The translations under genes and the position numbers were made by a program. Shown one piece after another: positions 1-11,636 of a stretch of 64,000 nucleotides of DNA. The notes below the pieces were generated by a model that was not told the DNA's origin, ran no database searches, and worked only from the letters and a program-made list of their open reading frames with translations. Location: positions 682,001 to 746,000 of the forward strand of contig NZ_JAMBOD010000001.1 in assembly GCF_023715445.1 (NCBI RefSeq), given 5' to 3'. This DNA is from Fictibacillus nanhaiensis (GTDB lineage Bacteria > Bacillota > Bacilli > Bacillales > Fictibacillaceae). Each line of letters opens with the position of its first letter. Within the stretch, counting starts at the first letter, position 1.

Positions 1-533
1 TCAACCACTTCAAACTGATAGGAAGTTCCATGCTGAGTAACACCTATCCACGTAACATTACCCATTTTTTCTGTCAGCTGCCGCTGGATCTCTCTTACGT
101 TAGGAAGAAGAAATATAAATTTCCCCTTTGTAACACCTATTTCTAATGCTGCTTTTCTAAGTTCATATTCCGTTTTAGGATTAGCCCCTATAACGTTAAT
201 ATTCCAAATCATGTTAGATAATAAGAAAAGAACAAAAATAAATGATGCCATGCCTAATATAAAGCCGTTTCTTTTCCACATTTTCTTTAGAAGAAATGGA
301 GTCCCCATCTTTTCTTTGATTCTAATCTTTAATTTATTCTCCTTTAAAATCGCTTTTGCTTTCCGGATATCTGAAACAGAGATGGACACATGTACATGCT
401 CACTGTCGAGGGGTTTAATATCCCATATTTTTATGCCTGACTGGATACAAGTATTGATGAATGAGCTTGTATCTTGTCCAATAATTTCCATTCTTACATA
501 ACCTTTAAGTTTATTGTTCCATTTGCTTTTCAT
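1..533 (-). CDS. yqfD: Sporulation protein YqfD, 3'-truncated by window edge
   Basis: N-terminal part (about 177 residues) of YqfD, a membrane protein of the sporulation programme made in the mother cell in B. subtilis. The visible part has a soluble N-terminal stretch (about 1-90), a basic patch and one hydrophobic helix near residues 105-125 (rich in Phe, Leu and Ile), followed by an extracytoplasmic-looking region. Two adjacent ATGs exist. The second (533) is chosen because the GGAGG lies 6 bases before it and only 3 before the first. It follows yqfC on the same strand, the same pair order as in B. subtilis. The rest of the gene lies left of the window. Function at the molecular level is not settled in the family. 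Confidence 0.9.
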   Translation of the reverse strand, partial: MKSKWNNKLKGYVRMEIIGQDTSSFINTCIQSGIKIWDIKPLDSEHVHVSISVSDIRKAKAILKENKLKIRIKEKMGTPFLLKKMWKRNGFILGMASFIFVLFLLSNMIWNINVIGANPKTEYELRKAALEIGVTKGKFIFLLPNVREIQRQLTEKMGNVTWIGVTQHGTSYQFEVV

Positions 534-559
534 CATGTCCCTCCATATCCAAGAAAGTG

Positions 560-841
560 TTACACATCGTCAAAGTCAACTGAAGAAATTGTCCCTTCCA
601 GTAAGATCTCTTCGGGGAGAATGGTCTTAATTACAAATTCTCTCCCCTTTATGACGAGCGTTCCTTGTTTTAATTTAAGTGTAAGCTGCTCATTGGAGAA
701 CGCTTTAACACCTCTGTGATTTTCTATATATATGTGCAGTTGTCCAATCATTGTTATCCGGGGTAGATCCATAACAACATCCGCTGGTAGTTCAAGGTTC
801 TGCATCATCCATTTGCTTACTTGCTGCCGCAATTTGCCCAT
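560..841 (-). CDS. yqfC: Sporulation protein YqfC (YabP/YqfC family)
   Basis: A 93-residue protein matching YqfC in length and position, directly upstream of yqfD. Family members are small sporulation proteins related to YabP and expressed under sigma-E in B. subtilis. The sequence begins MGKLRQQVSKWM and has a predicted beta-rich body with the conserved DLPRITMIG stretch and a GREFVIK segment near residue 70. The ATG at 841 is preferred over an upstream in-frame start because it sits 7-8 bases after a purine-rich GAGAGGGGG ribosome binding site. It probably forms a sporulation transcription unit with yqfD, separated from the flotillin operon by its own control. No catalytic motif is visible and the mechanism is unknown. 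Confidence 0.9.
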   Translation of the reverse strand: MGKLRQQVSKWMMQNLELPADVVMDLPRITMIGQLHIYIENHRGVKAFSNEQLTLKLKQGTLVIKGREFVIKTILPEEILLEGTISSVDFDDV

Positions 842-908
842 AAAAAAACCCCCTCTCTCCATTTTTATGAGAGAAGGGGTCAAACTATCACACTATTTCA
901 ATGCAGAT

Positions 909-1340
909 TTACTTTTCATGCAATCGCTGCAAGGCCTTAGGTTTTGCAAGAATTTCTGACCAGATTACTGCTTTTTGGAGTTCTTTTTGATCTGCCTTAA
1001 AGGATCCCATTATAGCTTCCTCTTTATCCTGGTAGCGATGGGATGCATTTTTTTGTTTCATATTCTCATAACGCCTGTTTATAGTTTCAGTCCTTTGATC
1101 TTGCTTTTCGGTTGTTATAATACTTTTTGTATCAGAAAGATTTCCTGTTTCAGCTGCTGGAACGCCGAATGGGGATATCGTCTGTTTTGGCTGTTTACTT
1201 ACCCGTTTTGTTTGAACAGGTCTGTTTGTGTTTTTTGTTTCAATCATTCTTTTGAAGAAACTGTATATACCACCAGCGATAAGGATGACAAAAAAGATAT
1301 TTGCAATCAATAATTCAATAATCGCTTCAATGATATTCAT
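909..1340 (-). CDS. YqfB-position membrane-anchored hypothetical protein
   Basis: A 143-residue protein between floA and yqfC, the position of yqfB in B. subtilis. Residues 8-30 form a hydrophobic N-terminal helix (LLIANIFFVILIAGGIYSFF). The remainder is charged, low in hydrophobics and rich in Lys, Gln and Thr, with a probable helical C-terminal end. This suggests a single-pass anchor with a cytoplasmic tail. It starts 2 bases after the floA stop and so is probably co-transcribed with nfeD-floA. Sequence conservation with YqfB itself could not be checked, so the identity is positional. A role linked to flotillin membrane domains is only an inference from the neighbourhood. Confidence 0.6.
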   Translation of the reverse strand: MNIIEAIIELLIANIFFVILIAGGIYSFFKRMIETKNTNRPVQTKRVSKQPKQTISPFGVPAAETGNLSDTKSIITTEKQDQRTETINRRYENMKQKNASHRYQDKEEAIMGSFKADQKELQKAVIWSEILAKPKALQRLHEK

Positions 1341-1342
1341 GC

Positions 1343-2350
1343 TTATAGTTTCCGCCCTTTATCATCATTATCTTTCTCAGGGTTTGATGATTTGCTGATG
1401 GATTCACGCATTGTGGTATCTGCCATGATATTCTTCATATTCATATAATCCATAAAGCCCATATTGCCGGAACGGAGTGCTTCTGCTAATGCCATAGGCA
1501 CTTCAGCCTCTGCTTCAACAACTTTCGCTCTCATTTCCTGGACTCTGGCTTTCATTTCTTGTTCATTCGCTACGGCCATCGCACGTCTTTCTTCTGCTTT
1601 TGCTTGTGCAATGTTCTTATCTGCCATCGCTTGGTCAGTTTGCAGCTCTGCACCGATATTTTTTCCGATATCAATATCTGCAATATCGATCGATAGAATT
1701 TCAAATGCTGTTCCTGCATCCAAACCTTTTGCAAGGACTGTCTGTGAAATCAAGTCCGGGTTTTCAAGTACTTTTTTATGTGTTTCTGATGAACCGATCG
1801 TACTAACGATCCCCTCACCAACACGCGCAATGATCGTCTCTTCTCCCGCACCACCAACAAGACGATCGATGTTTGCTCGAACCGTAATTCTTGCTTTCGC
1901 TTTTACTTCAATTCCATCTAATGCTACCCCGGCAATAAATGGTGTTTCAATCACTTTGGGGTTTACGCTCATCTGTACAGCTTCAAGAACATCACGGCCA
2001 GCCAGGTCGATCGCTGCCGCGCGCTCAAAGCTTAGTTCAATATTGGCACGATGAGCCGCAATAAGTGCATTAACTACACGGTCTACATTCCCTCCAGCCA
2101 GATAATGGCTTTCAAGCTGATTTGTGCTTAATTCTATTCCTGCTTTAACAGCTTTAATCAATGGGTTTACTACGCGATTAGGAATGACTCTTCTTAATCT
2201 CATCCCTACTAGCGTAAATATACCTACACGGACTCCTGCTGCAAGAGCTGAGATCCAAAGCATAACTGGTACAAACGTAAACAGTACGGCCAACGCAATA
2301 ACGATTAGACCAATGGCCACAAAACTTGCAATCGAACTAAATTCTAACAT
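1343..2350 (-). CDS. floA: Flotillin-like protein FloA
   Basis: A 335-residue flotillin-like membrane scaffold (YqfA/FloA) that organises lipid-raft-like functional microdomains. Residues 1-40 contain two closely spaced hydrophobic segments that insert as a hairpin. They are followed by an SPFH-like domain (about 40-220, with [18 protein letters not shown] and [16 protein letters not shown]) and an Ala/Glu-rich coiled coil (about 225-290, [21 protein letters not shown]) used for oligomerisation. The start at 2350 (MLEFSSIAS) is chosen over an upstream in-frame ATG because it matches the family N-terminus and follows a GGAG. It lies 16 bases after nfeD, the usual NfeD/flotillin pairing. Confidence 0.95.
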   Translation of the reverse strand: MLEFSSIASFVAIGLIVIALAVLFTFVPVMLWISALAAGVRVGIFTLVGMRLRRVIPNRVVNPLIKAVKAGIELSTNQLESHYLAGGNVDRVVNALIAAHRANIELSFERAAAIDLAGRDVLEAVQMSVNPKVIETPFIAGVALDGIEVKAKARITVRANIDRLVGGAGEETIIARVGEGIVSTIGSSETHKKVLENPDLISQTVLAKGLDAGTAFEILSIDIADIDIGKNIGAELQTDQAMADKNIAQAKAEERRAMAVANEQEMKARVQEMRAKVVEAEAEVPMALAEALRSGNMGFMDYMNMKNIMADTTMRESISKSSNPEKDNDDKGRKL

Positions 2351-2366
2351 TCCCAACACACTCCAT

Positions 2367-3701
2367 TCATTCTTTATTTTCAGCAAGTCTGACTACTACC
2401 CGTCCTCCGCTGACTTTAACAATTTTAACTTTTTCATTTATCCCAATAAATGAACCTTCAGATACTACATCGAGATATTCATCATCAATTTTTACGCTGC
2501 CCGACGGCCGTAATGGGGTAGCTGTAATACCAATTCTCCCCGTTAACTCTACACGTTCCTGGTGGGACAGGTATCCCTTTTCTGAGCTGGTTGAATCAAA
2601 TAGCACCAATCGCTTCAGTGGTCCGTTATAACCAAAAGAACGGATGAAGAAATATGAGCCAATGACGGTTACAACAATCGCTATTGCAATTGCAATCAGA
2701 ATTCCTGATAATGATCCTCCAGCCAAAATCAGCCCCGTTAACATTGCGATCACCCCTATAATGCCCATAATTCCTCCTGGCAGGAATATCTCCATAATCA
2801 TTAGCACCAGTCCTATCACGAACAATAGAATGGCTTCCCATCCTGCCAAGCCTGCAATCATATGGCCATAAAAAAATAATAATAATGACAGTAATCCAAT
2901 GGATCCAGCTATTCCAAATCCTGGTGTGTATAATTCAAGAACAAGACCTAAACTGCCTAAAGAAAGTAAAATCGGTACGATTACGGGATTTGTTACAAAT
3001 CGGGCGATTTTATCTGCGAATGTAGGTTCTGACTCTAACACTTTAGCATCATCCAGTTTTAAAAAAGCCAGCAGTTCCTGACGGTCTTCGGCAATTTTTT
3101 CGGCATAGCCTACCTTTAAAGCCTCGCTTGCTGTTAAAGTCAGCAAATCCCCTTTCTTTAAACCGAGATCGGGAATTTCAACATCAGGATCGACCATAGC
3201 TTCTGCATATAATGGATCACGCTTGTTTAATTCTGCTGCTGCCAGCATCTCAGCCTTCCATGCTGATTCTGCTTTTTGCCCGGCTGTATTTCCCTGACTG
3301 TCGATTACAGCTGCTGAGCCGATCGTTGTTGATGGCTTCATAACAATGTTATCAGCATTCAATGCGATATAAGCTCCCGCTGAAAAGGCATTCTTCACGA
3401 CGTACGCCGTAATTGGTATGTCTGTTTCTCTCATCACTTTTGCTATATGTAATGCGGCGTCTACCCGTCCACCAGGTGTATAGATTTCAAGCACAATGTG
3501 GTCAGTACCATTTTCTTCAGCTTCATTTATATTTCTCTCTAAAAAAGCTTCAAGTCCCCTTTCAACTTCATGTTCAACTGGTATGAATGCTACTGTTTTT
3601 CCTTGGCCTGCTGAAAACACTTGGTGGGTCGCTAATATTCCGTAAATACCCCAAACAAGACATAAAGAGTAGATCAGCAAACGGGTCCATTTCACAAACA
3701 T
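2367..3701 (-). CDS. nfeD: NfeD-family membrane protease-like protein (YqeZ)
   Basis: A 444-residue NfeD protein of the long type. It has an N-terminal hydrophobic segment (about 8-28), a ClpP-like serine-protease-type domain (about 35-220, with [20 protein letters not shown] and the [11 protein letters not shown] segment carrying the candidate nucleophile Ser), four or more membrane helices (about 235-360) and a C-terminal OB-fold NfeD domain (about 375-440). NfeD proteins are encoded next to flotillins and are thought to assist them, and floA follows directly here. The annotated ATG directly abuts the G-rich ribosome binding site. A GTG six bases later (3695) has better spacing, so the true start could be there. 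Confidence 0.92.
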   Translation of the reverse strand: MFVKWTRLLIYSLCLVWGIYGILATHQVFSAGQGKTVAFIPVEHEVERGLEAFLERNINEAEENGTDHIVLEIYTPGGRVDAALHIAKVMRETDIPITAYVVKNAFSAGAYIALNADNIVMKPSTTIGSAAVIDSQGNTAGQKAESAWKAEMLAAAELNKRDPLYAEAMVDPDVEIPDLGLKKGDLLTLTASEALKVGYAEKIAEDRQELLAFLKLDDAKVLESEPTFADKIARFVTNPVIVPILLSLGSLGLVLELYTPGFGIAGSIGLLSLLLFFYGHMIAGLAGWEAILLFVIGLVLMIMEIFLPGGIMGIIGVIAMLTGLILAGGSLSGILIAIAIAIVVTVIGSYFFIRSFGYNGPLKRLVLFDSTSSEKGYLSHQERVELTGRIGITATPLRPSGSVKIDDEYLDVVSEGSFIGINEKVKIVKVSGGRVVVRLAENKE

Positions 3702-3756
3702 CCCCCCTTCTCTAGCTATTTTACGTTAATTTCCAAGAAAAGTTTCAAAAAATAAG

Positions 3757-3786
3757 AAAACGCCCTGTGTAAATACAGAGCGTTTG
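3757..3786 (-). terminator. Intrinsic terminator after yqeY
   Basis: GC-containing hairpin (ACGC arms at 3760-3783) followed on the minus strand by a T-rich tract. It ends the rpsU-yqeY transcript. Confidence 0.8.
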
Positions 3787-3796
3787 TCAATTTCAA

Positions 3797-4240
3797 TTAT
3801 GATAAATGTTGCTGCACAATACGGTTAACGAGTCCGCCATCAGCTTTCCCTTTAACTTTCGGCATAAGTGCCCCCATAACTTTGCCCATATCAGCTTTGG
3901 AAGCAGCTCCTGTTTCTGAAATTGTTTGAGCAACAATTTCATGCAGTTCTTCTTCTGTAAGCTGTTTTGGCAAATATGGCGTAAGAACAGCAATTTCATC
4001 TTGAAGACCAGCGACTAAATCTTCGCGGCCAGCTTTTTCGAATTCTTGGAGGGAGTCTTTTCTTTGTTTCATCTCGCGTGCAAGCACAGTGAGCTCTTCT
4101 TCCTCATTCAATTCGTGTCCATGTTTGATGGCCTCATTTTGAAGAGATGCCTTCAACATACGAATTACAGAAAGCTTTTGCTTATCTTTGTTCTTCATCG
4201 CTTGCTTCATGTCTTGATTCAATGTATCAAGAAGACTCAT
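3797..4240 (-). CDS. yqeY: GatB/YqeY domain protein
   Basis: A 147-residue protein of the GatB/YqeY family, related to the tail domain of the GatB subunit of Asp/Glu-tRNA amidotransferase and thought to bind tRNA. Its own cellular role is not established. Family hallmarks are the N-terminal helical region ([31 protein letters not shown]) and the C-terminal [19 protein letters not shown] motif at about 120-138. The gene lies 14 bases after rpsU, the standard rpsU-yqeY pair in Bacilli, and is followed by a terminator. Length is normal. Confidence 0.95.
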   Translation of the reverse strand: MSLLDTLNQDMKQAMKNKDKQKLSVIRMLKASLQNEAIKHGHELNEEEELTVLAREMKQRKDSLQEFEKAGREDLVAGLQDEIAVLTPYLPKQLTEEELHEIVAQTISETGAASKADMGKVMGALMPKVKGKADGGLVNRIVQQHLS

Positions 4241-4254
4241 ATCTTACACCTCTC

Positions 4255-4428
4255 TTAGAACTTACGCTTTCTTGCTGCCTCAGCCTTCTTCTTTCGCTTT
4301 ACGCTTGGCTTTTCATAATGCTTGCGCTTTTTAACTTCAGCCAATGTTCCATCTTTGGAAACGGATCTTTTAAAACGACGAAGAGCATCATCAATGGATT
4401 CGTTCTTGCGAACACGTGTTTCTGCCAT
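4255..4428 (-). CDS. rpsU: 30S ribosomal protein bS21
   Basis: A 57-residue, very basic protein translating as [20 protein letters not shown] at the start and ending in a Lys/Arg-rich tail ([12 protein letters not shown]). This is the complete S21 protein of the small ribosomal subunit, which sits near the anti-Shine-Dalgarno region of 16S rRNA. The ATG at 4428 follows a GGGAGGGAAATA ribosome binding site. It is transcribed with yqeY from a well-formed sigma-A promoter just upstream. Confidence 0.97.
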   Translation of the reverse strand: MAETRVRKNESIDDALRRFKRSVSKDGTLAEVKKRKHYEKPSVKRKKKAEAARKRKF

Positions 4429-4493
4429 TTGTATTTCCCTCCCTCCAGACCACCCTTACAAAAATCGTAAGAATGCGTCACATATCTTTTGCC

Positions 4494-4522
4494 ATTATAA
4501 TATATCCTTGTTATGTGGTCAA
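4494..4522 (-). promoter_or_regulatory. Sigma-A promoter of rpsU-yqeY
   Basis: On the minus strand, TTGACC (4517-4522) and TATAAT (4494-4499) are separated by exactly 17 bases, about 65 bases upstream of the rpsU ATG. This is a near-consensus vegetative promoter. Confidence 0.8.
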
Positions 4523-4578
4523 CTTAATTTAAACAGGCTGGTTTAGGAGAGTAAATTTTACTTATTTACTTGATCAGC

Positions 4579-5253
4579 TTAATAATCTGAATCAGACTTT
4601 CCGCCTTCAACAATCGCAATTCCTGCACTTGCTCCAATACGTGTAGCACCAGCTTCGATCATTGCTAATGCTGTCTCACGGTCTCTAACAGCACCTGAAG
4701 CTTTTACACCTATATTTGGTCCAACTGTTTCACGCATTCGTTTAATATCTTCTACGGTTGCCCCGCCAGTTGAGAATCCAGTTGAAGTTTTAACAAAATC
4801 GATTCCGGCTTTAACTGCGATTTCACAAGCTTTCACTTTTTCTTCATCAGTTAATAGAGCGGTTTCAATAATCGCTTTAGTTAATGCTTTACCTTTTGCT
4901 GCTTCAACGACAGCACGAACATCTTGTTCAACTAGCTCATAGTTTCCGTCTTTTAAAGCACCAATGTTGATAACCATGTCAACTTCAGTTGCACCATTTT
5001 CAATCGCATTTTTTGTTTCGAATGCTTTTACTTCTGGAGTGTTTGCACCAAGAGGGAATCCGATAACAGTACAAACTGCTACATCAGAATCTTTAAGTTG
5101 TTCGAACGCAGTATATACCCATGTTGGATTTACGCATACAGAAAAGAAATTATATTTTTTAGCTTCTTCACAAAGAGTTAAAATCTCTTCCTTTGTAGTT
5201 TCTGCTTTTAAAGCCGTGTGATCAATCATTCTTGCAACATTTAAATTGCTCAT
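4579..5253 (-). CDS. deoC: Deoxyribose-phosphate aldolase
   Basis: A 224-residue class I aldolase that splits 2-deoxyribose-5-phosphate into acetaldehyde and glyceraldehyde-3-phosphate, part of deoxynucleoside catabolism. Motifs seen include DHTALKAE near the N-terminus, the [12 protein letters not shown] segment, [12 protein letters not shown] and the active-site lysine region [14 protein letters not shown] (about 154-167, Schiff-base Lys in VKTSTGF). The ATG at 5253 follows an AAAGGA ribosome binding site. It stands alone between mtaB and rpsU. In B. subtilis this slot is occupied by a different gene (yqeW) and deoC lies with the deoxynucleoside catabolic genes, so the position is atypical. 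No deoxyribose repressor site was recognised. Confidence 0.95.
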   Translation of the reverse strand: MSNLNVARMIDHTALKAETTKEEILTLCEEAKKYNFFSVCVNPTWVYTAFEQLKDSDVAVCTVIGFPLGANTPEVKAFETKNAIENGATEVDMVINIGALKDGNYELVEQDVRAVVEAAKGKALTKAIIETALLTDEEKVKACEIAVKAGIDFVKTSTGFSTGGATVEDIKRMRETVGPNIGVKASGAVRDRETALAMIEAGATRIGASAGIAIVEGGKSDSDY

Positions 5254-5344
5254 AAAAACAATCCTTTCTAAACTGAAAAATTAAATACCGTAGTATCATA
5301 CCAGATTTTTCGGCAGAAATCGAGCAGCGTTATACAGGACACCG

Positions 5345-5378
5345 TTAAAAAACATCCTGAAATGAATTCCAGGATGTT
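5345..5378 (-). terminator. Intrinsic terminator at the end of mtaB
   Basis: Nine-base arms AACATCCTG / CAGGATGTT (5351-5378) with a T-run on the minus strand. It overlaps the mtaB stop and ends the heat-shock operon transcript. Confidence 0.85.
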
Positions 5379-6729
5379 AGCTAGAAACAGCTTGCTTCAG
5401 GATTTCTTCCATTTCTTGTTTAACAAATATACCTTTATTATAAGGATACCCAGCTTCAGTGATTTTCACTTTCACTAATTTGCCAATCATGTCTTCATTT
5501 CCTTCAAAGACAACTTTCAAGTAGTTTGGAGTATATCCCACATATAAGTTTTTACCTGGCTCATCTTTAAATTCTTCTTCAGGTATAACTTCTACAACTG
5601 TATCTTCATAGTTAGAAGCGTATTCTTTTGCTAATTGGTCAGAGAGAGAAATCAATTTATGAACCCGTTCGTTTTTTACATCTTCAGGGACCTGATTTTC
5701 CATCTTGGCTGCTGGCGTTCCTGTACGTTTTGAATAGGGGAACACATGAAGTTCCATAAATTTATGGTGCTCAATAAAACGATAGGTCTCCATAAATTCT
5801 TCTTCTGTTTCTCCAGGAAACCCAACAATAACATCAGAAGTTATAGCAAGACCAGGAAGTGCTTCTTTTAAGCGATCCAGTCGTTCACCGAACATTTCCA
5901 TCGAATACTTTCTGCGCATTCGTTGAAGAACTGTGTTTGAACCTGATTGCAATGGAATATGAAGATGAGGGACAATTTTATCGGAATTCCCCATAACTTC
6001 AATCACTTCATCTGAAATCTGGCTTGCTTCTATAGAAGAGATTCGGATTCGTTTTAAACCTGTAACTTGTTTATCCAGGTCTGAAAGCAATCTGGCAAAA
6101 GAATAATCTTTCATATCTTCACCATAGCCGGCTGTATGAATCCCTGTCAGAACAATTTCTTTATAACCTGAATCCACGAGCTGCTGAGCCTGGGATAATA
6201 CATCCTCGGGTTTTCTTGAACGCAATAATCCCCTTGCCCAAGGAATAATACAGAATGTACAGAAATTGTTGCACCCTTCCTGAATCTTTAAAGATGCTCT
6301 TGTTCTGTCCGTGAAGGCTGGTACGTCGAGCTCTTCATAAACTCGCGCCTTCATAATATTAGATACCCCATTAATAGGCATTCTTTCTTCTTTATACTGC
6401 TGGATATACGTCAGCATTTTAGAACGATCTTGTGTTCCGACAACAACATCAACCCCGGGGATAGCCATAATCTCGGCAGGTGAGGTTTGAGCATAACAGC
6501 CTGTTACGCAGATTACAGCATCAGGGTTTTTACGAATCGCACGTCTGATTACCTGTCTGCTCTTTTTGTCACCTGTATTTGTCACGGTACATGTATTTAT
6601 AACGTAAACATCAGCTGTACTGTCAAAGTCAGTTCTTTCATAGCCTTCTGACTGAAATAACTGCCAGATCGCTTCTGTTTCGTAATGATTTACTTTACAG
6701 CCTAAAGTATGAAAAGCAACGGATGGCAT
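5377..6729 (-). CDS. mtaB: tRNA t6A37 methylthiotransferase MtaB
   Basis: A radical SAM methylthiotransferase (YqeV/MtaB) that converts t6A to ms2t6A at position 37 of tRNAs reading ANN codons. The N-terminal UPF0004 domain carries three Cys (in TLGCKVN, NTCTV and GCYAQ) for the auxiliary [4Fe-4S] cluster. The radical SAM Cys triad is in GCNNFCTFC (about residue 150) and a C-terminal TRAM domain spans about 375-440. An ATG at 6729 (MPSVAFHTLGC) is chosen over two ATGs just upstream because AAAGGGGTG lies 7 bases before it. The gene abuts rsmE and ends the hrcA-dnaK operon, as in B. subtilis. Confidence 0.95.
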   Translation of the reverse strand: MPSVAFHTLGCKVNHYETEAIWQLFQSEGYERTDFDSTADVYVINTCTVTNTGDKKSRQVIRRAIRKNPDAVICVTGCYAQTSPAEIMAIPGVDVVVGTQDRSKMLTYIQQYKEERMPINGVSNIMKARVYEELDVPAFTDRTRASLKIQEGCNNFCTFCIIPWARGLLRSRKPEDVLSQAQQLVDSGYKEIVLTGIHTAGYGEDMKDYSFARLLSDLDKQVTGLKRIRISSIEASQISDEVIEVMGNSDKIVPHLHIPLQSGSNTVLQRMRRKYSMEMFGERLDRLKEALPGLAITSDVIVGFPGETEEEFMETYRFIEHHKFMELHVFPYSKRTGTPAAKMENQVPEDVKNERVHKLISLSDQLAKEYASNYEDTVVEVIPEEEFKDEPGKNLYVGYTPNYLKVVFEGNEDMIGKLVKVKITEAGYPYNKGIFVKQEMEEILKQAVSS

Positions 6730-6734
6730 TTTCA

Positions 6735-7487
6735 TCACCCCTTTAATTCAAAATGATAAGAAATAGCAGATAAAATATATAATGAGGCTGTTTCGGTTCT
6801 TAAGATTCTAGGACCAAGCCCGCATAGTTCAAATCCATGTTCTTTCAGAGCCGTTGCTTCTTTTTCGCTTAATCCGCCTTCAGGACCAATAACGCAAAGA
6901 AGAGTGTCTCCTTTTCCCGCTTTTTTTATTGCAGAAGAAAAACCGCTGTATTCTTGCTGTTTCGCTGTTTCTTCATATGCAACGATTTTTATATTAAACT
7001 GTTCCGCTAATTTTAGCAAATCAGAAAAAGACCTAGGGTTCATGATCTCTGGAATCTTGCTTCTGTGTGATTGTTCTGCAGCCTCTTTAGCGATTTTTTC
7101 TAAACGCTCTTTCTTCTTAGCGGCTTTTTTATCATCCCATTTCGCAACAGAACGATCAGCAGAAAAAGGAAAGAAAGAAAACGCCCCAAGCTCCGTCCCT
7201 TTCTGAACGATGTATTCAAGCTTATCTGCTTTTGGAAGGCCCTGTGCGATGCTTACCGAAACTGGAAGCTCAGGATCTGATTCAATGTCTTTAATCACTT
7301 GTGTTTCTACAGTACTTCCGCCAAGGTCAAGGATTTCACAAATAGAAGACCGATCGTTATTGTTACAGCAAATAATGTTGTCTCCCAGCTGCATTCTCAT
7401 TACTTTAGCAATGTGTTTTGCATCTTCACCTTTTATAAAGACACGATCCTCTTTCCAGTTTTCCGGCGATACAAAGTACCTTTGCAT
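6735..7487 (-). CDS. rsmE: 16S rRNA (uracil1498-N3)-methyltransferase
   Basis: A 250-residue SPOUT-class methyltransferase (YqeU) that methylates U1498 of 16S rRNA. It has an N-terminal PUA-like RNA-binding part (about 1-70, MQRYFVSPENW, GEDAKHIAKVMRM) and a C-terminal knotted SAM-binding domain with the signatures IGPEGGLSEKE (about 200) and LGPRILRTETA (about 225-235). It lies between prmA and mtaB, all on the minus strand with tight spacing, so it is probably co-transcribed with the chaperone operon. Confidence 0.95.
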   Translation of the reverse strand: MQRYFVSPENWKEDRVFIKGEDAKHIAKVMRMQLGDNIICCNNNDRSSICEILDLGGSTVETQVIKDIESDPELPVSVSIAQGLPKADKLEYIVQKGTELGAFSFFPFSADRSVAKWDDKKAAKKKERLEKIAKEAAEQSHRSKIPEIMNPRSFSDLLKLAEQFNIKIVAYEETAKQQEYSGFSSAIKKAGKGDTLLCVIGPEGGLSEKEATALKEHGFELCGLGPRILRTETASLYILSAISYHFELKG

Positions 7488-7505
7488 TCAGAGCACTTCC
7501 TATTC

Positions 7506-8447
7506 TTATTTCTGATTTTGAGCGACGATTGCCACCCAATCTTCCATTTCTAATATTTCTACGATTGTAAAGCCCTGCTGTTCTAGCTTTGCTTTTACAT
7601 CCCGCTTCTTTCCTTGAATAATACCTGAAGTAATAAAGTAACCGCCTGGTTTTAAAACTTTGCCGGCGTCCTCTACGAACAGCAGAATAATTTCAGCAAG
7701 AAGATTTCCTACAATAAGATCAACTGGTCCTGAGATTCCTTTTAATAAATCATTTTGATCAATATGAACTTTATTATGCACTTTATTAAGCTTTACATTT
7801 AATCTTGCACTGTTTACAGCTACTTCGTCCAGATCATAAGCATCCACTTTTTCTGCTCCTAACATAGCAGATGCAATGCTTAGAACACCAGATCCAGTAC
7901 CAACATCAATTACAGTGTCGCCTTCTTTAATATACTTTTCAATGGCTTGTAAGCTCATAACAGTTGTTGGATGGGTACCTGTTCCAAATGCCATTCCCGG
8001 GTCGAGTTCAATAATTAATTCATCAGAATGGACAGGAACGTATTCTTCCCATGTTGGGGTTATTGTAATTCTCTTTGAGATTTTTACTGGCTTATAATAC
8101 TTTTTCCAAGCAGTTGCCCATTCTTCTTCGTTCACTTCGGATATAGATATCGTGTTTGCACCAATATCTATATCGTATTTTACAAGGTTTGTAATGGCTT
8201 GCTTAATCTCATCAACGGTCTCCCCTAAAAAGCTGTTTACAGGAAGGTATGCTTTTAGAATAACACCTTCAGATGGATAGTCAGAGGGATTAAGCTGATA
8301 GATTTCACCAAACACAGATTGGCGTTCTTTAGAGAGGTCATCTACATCCTCTATCACAACTCCACTTGCTCCTGCCTCATGTAAAATATTCGATACTGGT
8401 TCAACAGCTTCCTGAGTAGTGTGGATGCTAATTTCTGACCATTTCAT
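7506..8447 (-). CDS. prmA: Ribosomal protein L11 methyltransferase
   Basis: A 313-residue class I SAM methyltransferase (YqeT) that trimethylates ribosomal protein L11. An N-terminal substrate-recognition domain (about 1-110) precedes the catalytic domain with [16 protein letters not shown] (about 155-170), the SAM-binding [14 protein letters not shown] (about 180-193) and VGNLLAEII (about 250). The second of two adjacent ATGs is used ([10 protein letters not shown]). It lies directly downstream of dnaJ, the standard Firmicute dnaK-operon arrangement. Confidence 0.95.
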   Translation of the reverse strand: MKWSEISIHTTQEAVEPVSNILHEAGASGVVIEDVDDLSKERQSVFGEIYQLNPSDYPSEGVILKAYLPVNSFLGETVDEIKQAITNLVKYDIDIGANTISISEVNEEEWATAWKKYYKPVKISKRITITPTWEEYVPVHSDELIIELDPGMAFGTGTHPTTVMSLQAIEKYIKEGDTVIDVGTGSGVLSIASAMLGAEKVDAYDLDEVAVNSARLNVKLNKVHNKVHIDQNDLLKGISGPVDLIVGNLLAEIILLFVEDAGKVLKPGGYFITSGIIQGKKRDVKAKLEQQGFTIVEILEMEDWVAIVAQNQK

Positions 8448-8486
8448 CATATCAACTCCGTTTATTAAGATTAAGAAGACTTGTTA

Positions 8487-9599
8487 TTACTCACCTTTAA
8501 AGGCACGTTTCACTTTATCAAAAAATCCATCCTGCTGTTCATCAGGCAGACTTCCGCTAATTTCGGAAAAATCACGCAGCAGCTGTTTTTGTTTTTCTGT
8601 CAGGTTTTTCGGGGTAACTACTTTGACTTGAATATGCTGATCTCCCTGACCACGTCCATGAACATTTTTCACGCCTTTTCCTCTTAGCCTGAAATGAGTT
8701 CCTGTTTGTGTTCCGGCAGGTATTTTCAGTTTAACTTTACCGTAAAGAGTAGGGACTTCAATTTCATCACCTAAAGCAGCCTGAACAAATGTTAACGGCA
8801 TCTCACAAAAGATGTCATCTCCGTCACGCTCGAAAAACTCATGATCTGCTACTTGGAAAACAACATATAGGTCACCTGCAGGACCTTCATTTGCACCCGG
8901 TTCACCATGCCCTGCCATACGGATCTGCTGGCCGTTATCCACACCTGCAGGAACTTTAACGGAAAGCTTTTTATTTTTACGTACTTTCCCTGCTCCATGA
9001 CAAGTATTACATTTTTCTTTGATAATCTTCCCTTTGCCGCTGCAATGGTTACAAACTCTTCGGTTAACTATGCGTCCGAATGGAGTGTTTTGCTCAACAT
9101 TCAGCTGACCGCTTCCCTTACAATGTGAACACGTTTCTGGTTTTGTGCCTGGTTTAGCACCAGAACCATGACATGTTCCGCATGTTTCTTCAGTTGGTAT
9201 CTGAATCTCAGTTTCCTTACCGAATACCGCTTCTTCAAATGATAGGCGAAGTCCATATTGAAGGTCGTTTCCTTGTCGCGGTGCGTTTGGATTACGTCTT
9301 CCGCCGCCGCCTCCAAAGAACATATCAAATATATCACCGAACCCGCCAAAGTCGGCACCTGCTCCACCGAATCCCTGATTAGGGTCTGTGTGTCCAAACT
9401 GGTCGTAGTGTGCTTTTTTCTGTGGATCACTTAACGTTTCATATGCTTCTTTAACTTCTTTAAATTTCGACTCCGCATCTGCCTCTTTATTTACATCTGG
9501 GTGATACTGTCTGGCAAGCTTACGGTATGCTTTTTTAACCTCGTCATTGGAGGCGTTCTTATTTAATCCAAGTACTTCGTAATAATCTCTTTTACTCAT
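8487..9599 (-). CDS. dnaJ: Chaperone DnaJ (Hsp40)
   Basis: A 370-residue type I J-protein that delivers clients to DnaK and stimulates its ATPase. It contains the J domain (about 1-70, with the HPD motif in QYHPDVNKE), a Gly/Phe-rich linker (about 75-115), four CxxCxGxG zinc-finger repeats (about 145-220; [32 protein letters not shown]) and C-terminal client-binding domains. The start [11 protein letters not shown] at 9599 is chosen by family alignment over an upstream in-frame extension. A hairpin terminator lies between dnaK and this gene, which would lower DnaJ relative to DnaK. Confidence 0.97.
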   Translation of the reverse strand: MSKRDYYEVLGLNKNASNDEVKKAYRKLARQYHPDVNKEADAESKFKEVKEAYETLSDPQKKAHYDQFGHTDPNQGFGGAGADFGGFGDIFDMFFGGGGGRRNPNAPRQGNDLQYGLRLSFEEAVFGKETEIQIPTEETCGTCHGSGAKPGTKPETCSHCKGSGQLNVEQNTPFGRIVNRRVCNHCSGKGKIIKEKCNTCHGAGKVRKNKKLSVKVPAGVDNGQQIRMAGHGEPGANEGPAGDLYVVFQVADHEFFERDGDDIFCEMPLTFVQAALGDEIEVPTLYGKVKLKIPAGTQTGTHFRLRGKGVKNVHGRGQGDQHIQVKVVTPKNLTEKQKQLLRDFSEISGSLPDEQQDGFFDKVKRAFKGE

Positions 9600-9719
9600 A
9601 ATAGGACACTCCCGAATTCTCACATAAAAGTTATCTTACCATTGAATACCACCTGACTCAAGACGTAACTGCAACTCTCTTCTTTGTCAAAAGTTGTTGT
9701 CAGCATTCTGTCTTGGTCA

Positions 9720-9761
9720 GAAAAAAAGTCAAAGTCAAGATAGCCTGACTTTGACTTTTTT
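9720..9761 (-). terminator. Attenuating hairpin between dnaK and dnaJ
   Basis: Eleven-base perfect arms AGTCAAAGTCA / TGACTTTGACT (9727-9756) with T-runs on both sides. On the minus strand this sits 20 bases after the dnaK stop and 120 bases before dnaJ, so read-through must occur if dnaJ is expressed from the hrcA promoter. Confidence 0.8.
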
Positions 9762-9776
9762 ACTGCTAAACATCAT

Positions 9777-11636
<1,860 letters not shown>

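Noticed and set aside
1464-2054. 196-codon plus-strand ORF opposite floA
   Set aside because: It is antisense to a well-conserved gene, with Ser/Ala/Ile-rich composition typical of a shadow frame.
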